Assembly: GCA_015486905.1 (NCBI GenBank) | Contig: WFQV01000281.1 | Coordinates: 1-5,719 of the forward strand | From: Melioribacteraceae bacterium | GTDB lineage: Bacteria > Bacteroidota > Ignavibacteria > Ignavibacteriales > Melioribacteraceae | Length of the DNA stretch: 5,719 nt | Reading direction: 5' to 3' | Shown here: positions 5,538 through 5,719 of the stretch, piece after piece | Numbering within the stretch: position 1 is the first letter of the stretch | Layout of the letters: each line of letters starts with the position of its first letter | Notes under the pieces: model-generated | Seen by the model: only the letters and a program-made list of their open reading frames with translations | Databases searched by the model: none | Told to the model about the DNA's origin: nothing | Made by a program: the position numbers and the translations under genes

Positions 5538-5578
5538 AAAAAGCTCGGTAGAGGTTACATATCATTAACTCCGAGCTT
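5538..5578 (-). terminator. Hairpin with U5 on the - strand, candidate terminator for a gene beyond the right edge
   Basis: AAGCTCGG (5541-5548) pairs perfectly with CCGAGCTT (5571-5578). An inner GTTA/TAAC stem (5554-5557, 5566-5569) closes an 8-base loop. Read on the - strand, the stem runs into five T (complement of 5538-5542), as in an intrinsic terminator, although the wide asymmetric internal loop and partly overlapping T tract make it imperfect. It would end a leftward transcript entering from outside the window, ahead of the DUF2851 gene. On the + strand the same hairpin has no T tract and may instead be part of a leader fold. Confidence 0.35.
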
Positions 5579-5684
5579 CGACTCTGGGATGGTAAGAAAA
5601 AAACGAAATTGTTTTGGCGCGATTTTTGGCTCTCACTGTTTGGATATTGTCAAAAATCGTGACAAAACTCTGAGAGGAGTTAAT
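5564..5684 (+). other. Possible structured leader RNA with alternative pairing
   Basis: CGCGATTTTTGGC (5618-5630) pairs with GTCAAAAATCGTG (5649-5661) through 13 consecutive pairs, two of them G-U, with an 18-base loop. This stem is enclosed by ATTAACTCC (5564-5572) pairing with GGAGTTAAT (5676-5684), 9 perfect pairs, extended by GAG/CTC (5573-5575, 5668-5670) across a bulge. The 5' strand of the enclosing helix is also the 3' side of the 5541-5578 hairpin, so the two folds exclude each other. The 3' strand contains the GGAG of a Shine-Dalgarno-like GAGAGGAG (5672-5679). A GTG at 5692 opens a frame running off the window (MFLIYFLVP), 12 bases after GAGAGGAG. It matches no riboswitch class that I recognise. 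An AT-rich intergenic spacer with chance repeats is the alternative. Confidence 0.3.
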
Positions 5685-5719
5685 CAGACATGTGTTTCTA
5701 ATTTATTTTCTTGTGCCAA

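Noticed and set aside
5543..5590. tRNA-like pieces (GCTCGGTAGAG resembling a D arm, CTTCGACTC resembling a T loop).
   Set aside because: The T-arm stem does not pair, no anticodon arm or 7-bp acceptor stem can be formed, and the hairpin AAGCTCGG/CCGAGCTT uses the same bases.
5669..5675. CTGAGA motif as part of a TPP riboswitch.
   Set aside because: The flanking P2 strand ACCC and the downstream GAACCTGAT-type element are absent in what can be seen, and the preceding stem does not fit the TPP P2/P3 layout.
5690..5701. ATG after the GAGAGGAG sequence as a gene start.
   Set aside because: It stops after three codons (ATG TGT TTC TAA). Only the overlapping GTG frame at 5692 stays open, and it is too short here to call a gene.

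Overview
The window looks like chromosomal DNA from a low-GC member of the Bacteroidota/Ignavibacteriota (FCB) group. Three signs point there: a DUF2851-family gene, a family I know mainly from these phyla; a promoter matching the Bacteroidetes-type -7 element TAnnTTTG; and several genes without a clear Shine-Dalgarno sequence. The assignment is inferred from sequence character alone. No search was run.

Left part (1-1805, + strand): the 3' five-sixths of hslU, the unfoldase of the HslUV protease, whose stop codon overlaps by one base the start of a gene for an exported class B-like HAD acid phosphatase. This is housekeeping sequence.

Middle part (about 1806-3800, + strand): an AT-rich accessory segment with two complete type II toxin-antitoxin modules. 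The first is antitoxin-first: a VapB-like gene coupled to a PIN-domain VapC toxin by a TGATG overlap. The second is toxin-first: a HigB/Gp49-family RelE-like toxin followed by a HigA-like XRE antitoxin. Between them lies a 358-base stretch without a full gene. It holds three 17-bp palindromes of consensus ATACGAT-N3-ATCGTAT spaced exactly 33 bp apart, the last inside a good Bacteroidetes-type promoter that now drives only a 16-codon stub. Directly behind higA, in the same frame but after two stop codons, is a 56-codon piece resembling the nuclease-like C-terminus of a DUF4143-type ATPase. The operator array without a regulator, the stub and the C-terminal fragment suggest that genes have been gained and lost here.

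Right part (3853-5719): a full-length DUF2851 gene on the - strand, convergent with the toxin-antitoxin segment, then 385 bases without a confident gene. That last stretch has several inverted repeats, including a set near the right edge that could form two mutually exclusive structures next to a Shine-Dalgarno-like GAGAGGAG.

The most unusual signals are the 33-bp-phased operator array with its orphan promoter, the in-frame nuclease-like tail behind higA, and the switch-like fold at 5541-5684. None is proof of a new system. The recognisable proteins all belong to known families.
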